Source of the DNA: Streptomyces nigrescens
GTDB lineage: Bacteria > Actinomycetota > Actinomycetes > Streptomycetales > Streptomycetaceae
NCBI GenBank assembly: GCA_024349765.1
Contig: AP026074.1
Span: forward strand, 248,001 to 312,000
Length of the DNA stretch: 64,000 nt
Reading direction: 5' to 3'
In this document: positions 38,025 to 45,928 of the stretch, one piece after another
How positions within the stretch are numbered: position 1 is the first letter of the stretch
Layout: every line of letters starts with the position of its first letter
Made by a program: the position numbers and the translations under genes
The notes under the pieces: model-generated
The model's database searches: none
Seen by the model: the letters and a program-made list of their open reading frames with translations, nothing else
What the model was told of the DNA's origin: nothing

Positions 38025-38441
38025 ATGACCAAGCTCTTCACGCACCGGCTGCGGGTGCGCTACAGCGAATGCGACCAGCAGAACGTGGTGTTCAACGGCC
38101 ACTACCTCTTCTATTACGACGTCGCCGTCACGGAGTTGTGGCGCGAAGCCGCGGGGGGCTATGCGTCCATGCTGGCGGGGGGTGCCGATCTGGTGGTGGC
38201 AGAAGCGCGGATTCGCTATCGCCAGGGGGCACGTTTCGATGAGGTGCTCGACATCGAGATGCCCGTCACCCATCTCGGAACGACGAGCATGATCGTGTGC
38301 CCGAGATTCAAGGTCGGCGAACGGCTCATCGCGGACGGCGAGGTGCGGCATGTGTTCACCGACGCCGTGGCCGGCGGCAAGAGGGAGATGCCCGGCGTCA
38401 TCCGGGAAGCCTTCCAGCCCTACCTCTCGGCAGGCGAATAG
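38025..38441 (+). CDS. 4-hydroxybenzoyl-CoA thioesterase-like (hotdog) protein
   Basis: A 138-residue hotdog-fold acyl-CoA thioesterase. RVRYSECDQQNVVFNGHYLF has the catalytic Asp of the 4HBT family (Y-S-E-C-D-x-Q), followed by YYDVAVTELWRE on the long helix and LVVAEARIRYRQGARFDEVL, the usual second half. The length is normal. It probably hydrolyses an acyl- or aryl-CoA in the cytosol. A GTG at 38007 in frame is a less likely start. Confidence 0.9.
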   Translation: MTKLFTHRLRVRYSECDQQNVVFNGHYLFYYDVAVTELWREAAGGYASMLAGGADLVVAEARIRYRQGARFDEVLDIEMPVTHLGTTSMIVCPRFKVGERLIADGEVRHVFTDAVAGGKREMPGVIREAFQPYLSAGE

Positions 38442-38656
38442 CGCCCGCCCGGGCGCCAGTTGGCGTTACCCGGACATTGCCCGCTCCTCAGCCTTGCCCG
38501 TGCGCAGTCCGGTCACGGCCTGCACGCTCTGTCCGAATACTCCACAAAAGGTGCGAGATTTGATCGAGCCTCCGCGGGTTAGCTTCCTCTCGTCGCCTGA
38601 CCGCCCGCCGTTGCGGCCGCGGCTCCTTTTCAGGCGCGAAGTCGATGGGGGGAACC

Positions 38657-41600
38657 ATGGACATCGCACTTCCGACCGACGACACCGGTGGCCCTGACCA
38701 CTGCTGTGTGTTTCTCTCCGACAACAGGACCGGCGGCCCCGTTTCCGGGGCGCTGGCCTTCCTCGAAGCCCAGTTGACCGTTTCCGAGGAGGGCTCCGGC
38801 GGTGAGGTGGGGGCTGCCGCCCGCGCAGGGCAATCGGTCCGCATCCCGCTGGGGCTGCTCGGCAGTGACCACGCCGGGTACCTCTCGTGGGACCTGGCGC
38901 CGCTGTGGCGGCAGGTCCTGCAACTGGAGGAGCGACCCGACGGCTCCACCGCCGAGGTGCGGGTCGCCCACGTGTGGCTGTACCTCGGCGGTCCGCTGCA
39001 GAGCGCGGTGGACGTCCTGGCCGAGGCCGACGAGCGGGCGCAGGCCCTGGTCCTGCGGCTCGGCGTGGATCGCGGCGGCGTCTTCACCGGCTCGACCAGC
39101 GGCTTTCCCGCGATGCAGTCGCCCTCGCTCCTCGACTGGTACCTCTCGCCGGGCTCGTTCGCGTACGTACCGGCCGAACTCATCGGTCAGGACGGCTGCG
39201 AGACCCTGCTGCCGTCCAATGTGGCCACCCAGCAGTACCAGGTGCACCAGATCGTGACCGTCCCGGATCTCATGGCGAGCCTGGATTACGGCGCTCAGTA
39301 CACGGCCCCGGCCGGGGACGGAAGCGGAACGTCGGACCACTCCGCCCCCTCCGACCGATCCGACGGCTCCCACCCTTCCCACAGCTCCCACCGCCTCGCC
39401 GGCTTTCCGGTGCCCGTCGCCCTCGTCATCAGTTACGACGTCACCTGGCTCCCGGTGGGGCACGGGCTCGGGCAGGTCACCTACAGCCTCCCGCTGGCGC
39501 CGGGCGAGCAGGTGCAGCTCGCGGTCGTGGACTGGTCGCGCACCTCGACGGACAGTCGGCTGGAGGACATCGCCCTCACGGACGACCTTGAGCATGCCCT
39601 CACCCGTGACCGGACCGTCGACGAGGTGGTGAAGGGCGCCGTCAACGAGTGGCAGCGCGGCGGCTCGGTGATGACCGGTGCGGCGGGCGCGGCGTCGATG
39701 GGCATGTTCGGCGGCTCCGCCGCGATCGGCGGCGGGTACGCCACGACATCCGGGGACCGGAGCGTGTCGGCGGACACCGTGCAGAACCTGCACGACCAGA
39801 TCCGCCAGCACTCCACCTCCGTACGCGACATGCGCAGCACGGTGGTGGTGCAGTCGCGCCAGGCGGAGAACTCCACCGCGCAGACCCGGACCGTACGCAA
39901 CCACAACCACGCGCATGCCATGACCCTGCTCTACTACGAGGTGTTGCGGCACTTCCGGGTGCTCGTCGAGCGCGGCAGGGTGCGCCGGGCCGTCCTGCTG
40001 CCGGCCGCATCCCCGGACCTCGATGACGAGCTGGTCATCGTCCGCTACCGCCGCCTGCTGCAGGCCGGGCTGCTCGATCCGCAACTGGCCGGCGGATTCG
40101 ACGCGGTGGAGAAGTACGCCGCCTGGCGGGAACTCCAGCCCGAGGTGCCGGTGCCGCCCGATCCGGGCAGCGTGGAATTCATCCTCTTCCAGTTCCGCTT
40201 CACCATCGGTGACCTGTCCAGTTTCCAGGACCGGGTGCCCACGACCGTCACCCTGACCCAGCGAGCGCCGGACGGCGGCCAGAAAGTCACCGGTCTGATC
40301 CGTCCGCAGCACAGTGACTGGGACCCCGATCCAACCCATCTGCAGAACCCCGGCGACTTCCAGCACACCCACGCCGTGGTGGATCTCGCCGGTGTGCCCA
40401 GGGCCGACGAGCGCGTCAACTGGCGTGATCTGCGGACGATTTCGGTGACCCTCATCCCGCCCCACACCGAAGGCCGGAACGACGACGTCGCCGTGGAGCA
40501 CCTGGTCGTCACGGCCGTGGACACCGCGGGCAACACCCACCTCCTGGTCGACGAGCCCAGCGGCAAGCTGTTCCAGAAGCCGTCCACGACCTGGGCGCTG
40601 GCGGCCCGGCAGGCACCGGAACCCGCGCCCGCGCCGACCCCGTTCCAACGGCTCAGCGATGACGAGAACCTGCTGCGGATCCGGCTGCGCAGACACCTGG
40701 TGCAGAACCGCGAGCACTACTACCGACTGATCCGGCTCGGCGAGGACCCCAACGCCCGCTGGACCGAACTGGCGGGCAGCACCCTCACCGTCGGCGGCAC
40801 CACGCGCCCGCTGTTCCAGGCCGTCGAGAACCGCGCACTGGAAGTGCTCGGGGACGCCACGGCCTTCCCGCTCGACCCCGCGCTGTTCGACGGCGCGGGG
40901 GAGGGGCAGGTACGGCTTCCGGAGGTGGACCCCGCCCGCAGCGAGCAGTTGGTCAGCCTGCCCACCCGCGGCGTCTTCGCCGAGGCCAAACTCGGCCACT
41001 GCAATTCCGCGGAGGTCATCGACAACACCCGGTTCTGGGACTGGCAGAAGTCACCCGATCCGGACAGTGCCCCGCAGATCGCTCCGGTGTCCACGGCGAG
41101 CCGGGAGGTGGTCGTCGCCACGACGCCCTCGGGGCTGCCCACCTCGGCGGTCACCATCGTCCAGCCGCCGCAGGCCCCCGATCCCGTGGGCTTGGCGGCA
41201 GCCCTCCAACTCCTCGGCAAGGGCGACATCTTCCGCGACGAGTCGATGCAGAAGGAGATCGCCGCCCTGCTGACCTCACTGGCGAGCGACGCGGCCGGTC
41301 TCGCCGGCAAGACCCCCGGCACGCCCGGCACACCGGGTACGCCCGGCACCGGCTCGACACCGGGTACGGGAACGGGCGGCGGCCCGGGAACAGGCACTCC
41401 CGGCACGGGAACCGGCCCCGGCGCCCCGACCGGCGGCGGCACCGGGACCCCGGGCGGCGGTACGCCGGGCGGAGGCAACGGCACCGGAGGCGGCACACCC
41501 CCAGGGAGTGGCGGGACGCCCGCCAATCCCGGCGGCACCCCCGGGACGACGGGACCCGGCACACAACCCGGCTCCGGCGACGGCGGCCCAGGCACACCGA

Positions 41601-42265
41601 AGCCCCCCGCTCCGGCGCCGCACCCCACACCACGGCCGCCCGTGCCCATCGGCTCGGACAACCGGTCGTTCGTCTTCAGCTTCGCCCCGGTCAGTTTCGG
41701 CCCCAGCGAGGCGGACTGGGAGCGCGGCAGGTTCGCCATCGCGATCTTCCAGGACGGCAAGCCGGTGCTCAGCCAGGACAACGTCGAGCCCGCGGCGCCC
41801 AGCGTCATCCTCAACGGCAGGGTCGCCCCGGACAAACCGCTGGACATCGTGGTCGACGGCTCGTCCACCCACTGGGTGACCTACCCCTCGATCTACTCCT
41901 CCGCCATGGCGGGTAACCCGTCCACCCTCGGAACGCCGCCCGGCATCCTGATCACCACGCATCTGGTCGGCAAGCTGACGCTCGCCGGGCTGGATCCGAA
42001 GCAGCGCAGTCATGTCTTCTCGATCCGACGCGACGTCAAGTTCACCTCGGTGACGCTGAGCGAGCAGCAGATTCGGCAACAGGGCCTGGAGAAGGTGGTG
42101 TCGGGCCAGATCAACGCCAGCTTCGACAAGGTCATTTCGTTCGGCGCGGGACTCAGCTCGTCCGAGACCTCCTCGACCAGCACGGGGACGACCACCAACA
42201 AGACCGACACCGTGCCCGTCACGTTCTTCACCGGACTGATGTCCATCAGCCCCGTCAAGAACTGA
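38657..42265 (+). CDS. 1,202-residue orphan protein of unknown function
   Basis: One of the largest genes here, with start ATG 38657 directly after GGGGGGAACC. It has no signal peptide. Regions: N-terminal beta-rich domain (1-210); a helical domain with HALTRDRTVDEVVKGAVNEW then a Gly/Ala/Met-rich hydrophobic patch TGAAGAASMGMFGGSAAIGG, flanked by polar helix NLHDQIRQHSTSVRDMRSTV and NHNHAHAMTLLYYEVLRHFR; a beta domain (480-650); the motif RGVFAEAKLGHCNSAEVIDN near 780; a 130-residue Gly/Thr/Pro linker (PGTPGTPGTP); and a C-terminal beta domain (1010-1202). The hydrophobic patch between amphipathic helices recalls pore-forming or membrane-inserting proteins, which is inference only. It is monocistronic, between two terminators. 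I do not recognise the family. Confidence 0.85.
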   Translation: MDIALPTDDTGGPDHCCVFLSDNRTGGPVSGALAFLEAQLTVSEEGSGGEVGAAARAGQSVRIPLGLLGSDHAGYLSWDLAPLWRQVLQLEERPDGSTAEVRVAHVWLYLGGPLQSAVDVLAEADERAQALVLRLGVDRGGVFTGSTSGFPAMQSPSLLDWYLSPGSFAYVPAELIGQDGCETLLPSNVATQQYQVHQIVTVPDLMASLDYGAQYTAPAGDGSGTSDHSAPSDRSDGSHPSHSSHRLAGFPVPVALVISYDVTWLPVGHGLGQVTYSLPLAPGEQVQLAVVDWSRTSTDSRLEDIALTDDLEHALTRDRTVDEVVKGAVNEWQRGGSVMTGAAGAASMGMFGGSAAIGGGYATTSGDRSVSADTVQNLHDQIRQHSTSVRDMRSTVVVQSRQAENSTAQTRTVRNHNHAHAMTLLYYEVLRHFRVLVERGRVRRAVLLPAASPDLDDELVIVRYRRLLQAGLLDPQLAGGFDAVEKYAAWRELQPEVPVPPDPGSVEFILFQFRFTIGDLSSFQDRVPTTVTLTQRAPDGGQKVTGLIRPQHSDWDPDPTHLQNPGDFQHTHAVVDLAGVPRADERVNWRDLRTISVTLIPPHTEGRNDDVAVEHLVVTAVDTAGNTHLLVDEPSGKLFQKPSTTWALAARQAPEPAPAPTPFQRLSDDENLLRIRLRRHLVQNREHYYRLIRLGEDPNARWTELAGSTLTVGGTTRPLFQAVENRALEVLGDATAFPLDPALFDGAGEGQVRLPEVDPARSEQLVSLPTRGVFAEAKLGHCNSAEVIDNTRFWDWQKSPDPDSAPQIAPVSTASREVVVATTPSGLPTSAVTIVQPPQAPDPVGLAAALQLLGKGDIFRDESMQKEIAALLTSLASDAAGLAGKTPGTPGTPGTPGTGSTPGTGTGGGPGTGTPGTGTGPGAPTGGGTGTPGGGTPGGGNGTGGGTPPGSGGTPANPGGTPGTTGPGTQPGSGDGGPGTPKPPAPAPHPTPRPPVPIGSDNRSFVFSFAPVSFGPSEADWERGRFAIAIFQDGKPVLSQDNVEPAAPSVILNGRVAPDKPLDIVVDGSSTHWVTYPSIYSSAMAGNPSTLGTPPGILITTHLVGKLTLAGLDPKQRSHVFSIRRDVKFTSVTLSEQQIRQQGLEKVVSGQINASFDKVISFGAGLSSSETSSTSTGTTTNKTDTVPVTFFTGLMSISPVKN

Positions 42266-42623
42266 GCCCACCAGGCGGAGATCTGACGAGGCGCTACGTA
42301 CCAGGTCGGGGGTCGAGGGGCGCATCCCCCGGCCCTCGACCCGGACCGGCCCCCGATCCTGAACGGGGAACCGTGCAGCCGTGCCCGTCTCGCCCAAGCT
42401 CGGCACGTCGCCCAGGCGGCGGACCAGTCAGTTCTCCATGGCATGTGACAGGAACAAGTACCCATCACTGACCGGTTGTTGGAGTGCTCGGGCCGGGCAT
42501 CCGGAGCGCTTGTGAAGATCGGGCGCGGCGACGATTTCTGCTCCCGTTTACGGCTTGCCCAGGCGGGACAGCCCCTATGCTGTGACCTCGCAATGACTCT
42601 ACGTGTTGAGTTTTGGGGGAACT
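42266..42623. other. Intergenic region after the 1,202-residue gene
   Basis: This 358-bp gap carries a terminator at 42310-42342 and, presumably, the promoter of the lipoprotein gene at 42624. No gene is seen. Confidence 0.6.
42310..42342. terminator. Terminator hairpin
   Basis: A 10-bp perfect stem, GGGTCGAGGG with CCCTCGACCC, and a 13-nt loop lie 44 bp past the stop of the 1,202-residue gene. Confidence 0.8.
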
Positions 42624-43067
42624 GTGAAGAGGGCAGCGTTAGCACTGCTTGCCTGTGGGCTCGGCTCGGTGCTCTTGGTGGGGTGTGGAGGTGACACGGA
42701 GGTCGATCAGTCATCGACCGATATCGCCGATGCGGTCAGGGACTTGCAAGGCGCCATGCAGAAGGAGGCGGCGGCCAAAGGGGGCGAGGCACGTGAGGAG
42801 ACCGAGAACGTGCAGCGCGTCGCGCAGGCCGATCATGACCGGCTCGCGACCCTGGCGGAACGAGCGCCGGCGGACACGCAGAACTTCGCCGACGCCGCCG
42901 AGACGTGGGCCAAGGCTGTGTTGGCGGACCGTAGTGCCGTGATCGCGGGGGCGCGGGCGGAATCCGGCAAGGCGGCGATGCTCAATATCCGTCTGGCCGC
43001 CCAGAAACTGGACTCCGAAGCGGCACGGCTCGACATCACGCCGTGGCACAAGCTCGACCAATCCTGA
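42624..43067 (+). CDS. Small helical lipoprotein
   Basis: A 147-residue lipoprotein starting at GTG 42624 (GGGGGA 3 nt upstream). The signal is VKRAALALLACGLGSVLLVG with a lipobox ending VGC. The mature part is amphipathic helix throughout (STDIADAVRDLQGAMQKEAA, ARAESGKAAMLNIRLAAQKL), so a coiled-coil-like bundle outside the membrane. No known domain. A 13-bp-stem terminator follows. Confidence 0.75.
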   Translation: MKRAALALLACGLGSVLLVGCGGDTEVDQSSTDIADAVRDLQGAMQKEAAAKGGEAREETENVQRVAQADHDRLATLAERAPADTQNFADAAETWAKAVLADRSAVIAGARAESGKAAMLNIRLAAQKLDSEAARLDITPWHKLDQS

Positions 43068-43079
43068 CCGGGGCCCCAG

Positions 43080-43120
43080 CCCACAGTCAAAGGCGGCAGA
43101 CCACCGTCTTTGACTGTGGG
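43080..43120. terminator. Terminator hairpin
   Basis: A perfect 13-bp stem, CCCACAGTCAAAG with CTTTGACTGTGGG, and a 15-nt loop lie 12 bp after the lipoprotein stop. Confidence 0.88.
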
Positions 43121-43203
43121 GCGGGCGAGCGGCTCGCCACTCCGGGGCGTGTGCTGTTGCCGTGGCAGGGACTCCGGAGGTTCCGGCGGCCAGGCAACGT
43201 TGA

Positions 43204-43677
43204 CTAGGCGAACTGGCCGGGCCGGTAGTCGCCGGCGGGCTGCTGGACGATGACGTTCAGGCGGTTGAAGGCGTTGATGAGGGCGATGGCGCACACCAGC
43301 GCGGCGAGCTCCTCCTCGTCGTAGTGCTTGGCGGCACGCGCCCAGACCTCGTCCGTGACACCGCCGGCCGCGTCGGCGATGCGGGTGCCCTGCTCCGTCA
43401 GCTCCAGGGCAGCGCGCTCGGCGTCGGTGAACACCGTGGCCTCACGCCAGGCCGCGACCAGGTTGAGGCGCGTCGCGGTCTCCCCGGCGTGCGCGGCGTC
43501 CTTGGTGTGCATGTCGGTGCAGAAGCCGCAGCCGTTGATCTGACTGGCGCGGAGCTTCACCAGTTCCTGCGTCGCGGCCGGCAGGGTGGAGTCCGCGAGC
43601 ACCTTGCCCGCGGCGACGATGTGCTTCCCGAACTTGGCCGCGATCGGGCTGGCGAAGAGGTTCAACCGAGCTTCCAT
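43204..43677 (-). CDS. Carboxymuconolactone decarboxylase/AhpD-family protein
   Basis: A 157-residue AhpD-like protein starting ATG 43677 with AGGAG upstream. The CxxC motif is in ASQINGCGFCTDMHTKDAAH. It is a close paralogue of the protein at 62395: same length, same start MEARLN.FASPIA, same end QQPAGDY..GQF. The family reduces peroxides through the CxxC pair or acts as a decarboxylase. The 62395 copy pairs with an ECF41 sigma factor; this one has no sigma factor beside it. Confidence 0.92.
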   Translation of the reverse strand: MEARLNLFASPIAAKFGKHIVAAGKVLADSTLPAATQELVKLRASQINGCGFCTDMHTKDAAHAGETATRLNLVAAWREATVFTDAERAALELTEQGTRIADAAGGVTDEVWARAAKHYDEEELAALVCAIALINAFNRLNVIVQQPAGDYRPGQFA

Positions 43678-43795
43678 GGTGCACTCCTGGGTCGTTGTTG
43701 CCGGTGACACCTCTTGGACGGGACAGCTCCCGCAGGTGTGACACGAATGGATGTGACGCGCGTCTCCTGTCGCATGCATGGTGGAGTCGGCGGGC

Positions 43796-45892
43796 CTAGT
43801 ACACCGGCAGCGCCAGCAGTGTCGTGCGGTTGAGGACGAACAGGCGGTTGCCGCTGGCGGCGGTGGAGCGGGCCTGGCTGGAGGCGAGGGCGTACGTCTG
43901 GGTCGGCCCGTCTCCGGAGCGGGGCAGGCCGCTGACCCCGGTTTCGTCGCTCTCCACGATCCAGACGCTGTTCCCCTGGACGACCGGTGGCCGCCACGGC
44001 GGGACGACGCCGGCGATCATCACCGGGGCGGCGGCCTGGCTGCCGTCGGCGTGCAGTGAGGACAGCGCATCGCAGTTCAGTGCGTAGACCACTCCGCCGG
44101 CCACGGTGGGCGGGCCCCACCCGTAGACGCCCCGTCTGGGCGGCCGCAGCGGGTTCAGGGCCCAGAGCTGACGACCGTGAGCGACCTCCACCGCCGCCAG
44201 GCTGCGGCCGCCGAGATAGACGGTGGATCCGTCGATGGCGGGCCGCAGCGCTGCCTCTGCCTGGCCCTTGCGGACCCAGGCGCGGGCCCCGTCCCCGGTA
44301 CGGACCGCGGCCACGTCCCCCGTCTCCGTGCAGAGCACCAGATGGCCGGCGCCGAGTGCCGCGGCGGGGTGGCTGCCGGACAGCGGCAGCGGTGGCTGCC
44401 GGGTCCACCGCACCTTCCCGTCGCCGGTCCCCACGCAGCGCAGCCGGCCGTCGGAGGTGAGCAGGTAGACGGCGTGGGCGTCCGCGGCCAGCAGGGCACT
44501 CACCTCCGCGTCCACCGTCCAACGGGGGGACCCGGTGGCGGCGACCCAGGTACGCAGTGTCCCCTTGCCGTCGGCGGTGGCCACCAGCCGGTCGCCGATC
44601 GACAGGTAGCCGGCGTTCGCCTTGGCGTCGCCGATCCGCCACCGTTCCCGGCCGTCGGTGACCTGGCGCGCCGCGATCCCGCCCCCGGCGGCCGCGAACA
44701 CCACCACATCGCGTACCGGCAGCGGAGCCGGCGATCCGGTGGCGGCCACGTCCTGGAGGGGCCCCCACAGCAGTTTCGGGGTGCCTTCGGCGGAGCCGAG
44801 CGGCGCGGCCCGCACCTTGGCGGCGGGAGGGATGTCGAAGGGGTCGGACGGGGTGTCCTCACCGTCATCGCGGCCGAGCCACCAGGCGGTGCCGCCGCCC
44901 GCTGCCAGCAGCGCCCCACCGCCGACGGCCGCGGCGAGCAGCCGCCGCCGGGGGAGACCGGTGGTGCCGCCGGTGGCACCACCGGAAGTGGGGGAGGGGG
45001 CGAGCGAACGAGCCGTCAGGCGGCGTGCGGCGACCTCCCGTTGCCGGATCTCGTCGCCCAACCGGCCCGATTTCCACAGGCGTTCGGGCTGGCGCGGCGC
45101 CGCTGCGGCTTCCGCGACCTGGGTGGGCAGTGGGCGAGCCGCCGGGTCCTTCGAGAAGCAGGGCGTGATCAGGTACCGCAGGCCCGCCGGAACGGCCTCC
45201 AGGTCGGGGCTGCCGTGCACGACCTCGTACAGGACGGCCGTGACCTCGGCGCCCGTGTACGCCGGCCGGCCGCCCGCGGCGAAGGCGAGGACGGCGCCGA
45301 GGGAGAAGACGTCGGCCGCCGGTCCGACGCGCTGCCCGAGGACCTGCTCCGGCGCCCCGTACCCGGGGGTGACCGGGATCTGTCCGGTGCGGGTGAGGGT
45401 CAGGCCGTGCTCCGGGCGGGCGATGCCGAAGTCGATCAGACGGGGGCCGCGCGAGGTGAGGACGACGTTGGGGGGTTTGACGTCCCGGTGGACCAGCCCC
45501 GTGGCGTGCACGTCCTGGAGCGTGCGGGCCAGTGACCGCGCCAGCTCCCGTACGGCGGCGTCGTCGAGCGGCCCGAAGCGGTCGACGGCGTCGTCCAGCG
45601 TCGGGCCGGCCAGGAACTCCGTGGCGATCCACGGCCTGCCGCCCTCCAGTTCGGCGGCCAGTACGCGCGCCACGCCCTCACTGGTCACCGCCTGCGCGGT
45701 CCGCGCCTCCCGGAGGAAACGGTCGGCCAGGTGCCCGTCGTGGGCGAGCTCCGGCAGCAGGACCTTCACTGCGGCGGGGCGTCCGGAGGCGTCCACTCCG
45801 AAGTACACCTTGCCCATGCCGCCCTCGCCGAGGACGCCGTGCAGGCGGTAGGGGCCCAGGCGCAGCGGATCTCCCTGGCCGAGGGGTTTCAC
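43796..45892 (-). CDS. Ser/Thr protein kinase with PQQ-type beta-propeller domain (kinase A)
   Basis: A 698-residue membrane-anchored kinase. The N-terminal Hanks-type domain has a glycine loop LGEGGMGKVYFG, Lys in AAVKVLLPEL, catalytic loop VHRDVKPPNVV and LIDFGIAR. A single transmembrane helix (RRRLLAAAVGGGALLAAGGG) is at about 330. The outer part is a PQQ-like repeat propeller with repeated Trp-x-x-x-T/V turns (GRERWRIGDAK, GKVRWTRQP). It is the last gene of the operon 48986 to 43796. The outer domain probably senses a wall or extracellular cue; targets unknown. Confidence 0.93.
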   Translation of the reverse strand: MKPLGQGDPLRLGPYRLHGVLGEGGMGKVYFGVDASGRPAAVKVLLPELAHDGHLADRFLREARTAQAVTSEGVARVLAAELEGGRPWIATEFLAGPTLDDAVDRFGPLDDAAVRELARSLARTLQDVHATGLVHRDVKPPNVVLTSRGPRLIDFGIARPEHGLTLTRTGQIPVTPGYGAPEQVLGQRVGPAADVFSLGAVLAFAAGGRPAYTGAEVTAVLYEVVHGSPDLEAVPAGLRYLITPCFSKDPAARPLPTQVAEAAAAPRQPERLWKSGRLGDEIRQREVAARRLTARSLAPSPTSGGATGGTTGLPRRRLLAAAVGGGALLAAGGGTAWWLGRDDGEDTPSDPFDIPPAAKVRAAPLGSAEGTPKLLWGPLQDVAATGSPAPLPVRDVVVFAAAGGGIAARQVTDGRERWRIGDAKANAGYLSIGDRLVATADGKGTLRTWVAATGSPRWTVDAEVSALLAADAHAVYLLTSDGRLRCVGTGDGKVRWTRQPPLPLSGSHPAAALGAGHLVLCTETGDVAAVRTGDGARAWVRKGQAEAALRPAIDGSTVYLGGRSLAAVEVAHGRQLWALNPLRPPRRGVYGWGPPTVAGGVVYALNCDALSSLHADGSQAAAPVMIAGVVPPWRPPVVQGNSVWIVESDETGVSGLPRSGDGPTQTYALASSQARSTAASGNRLFVLNRTTLLALPVY

Positions 45893-45928
45893 AGGCGGTC
45901 GTCTCCAGAATCGGGAACGGGCGGGACG

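Noticed and set aside
43204-43779. Longer form of the AhpD-like protein from 43779
   Set aside because: The extra 34 residues have no counterpart in the twin at 62395, and AGGAG precedes the ATG at 43677.
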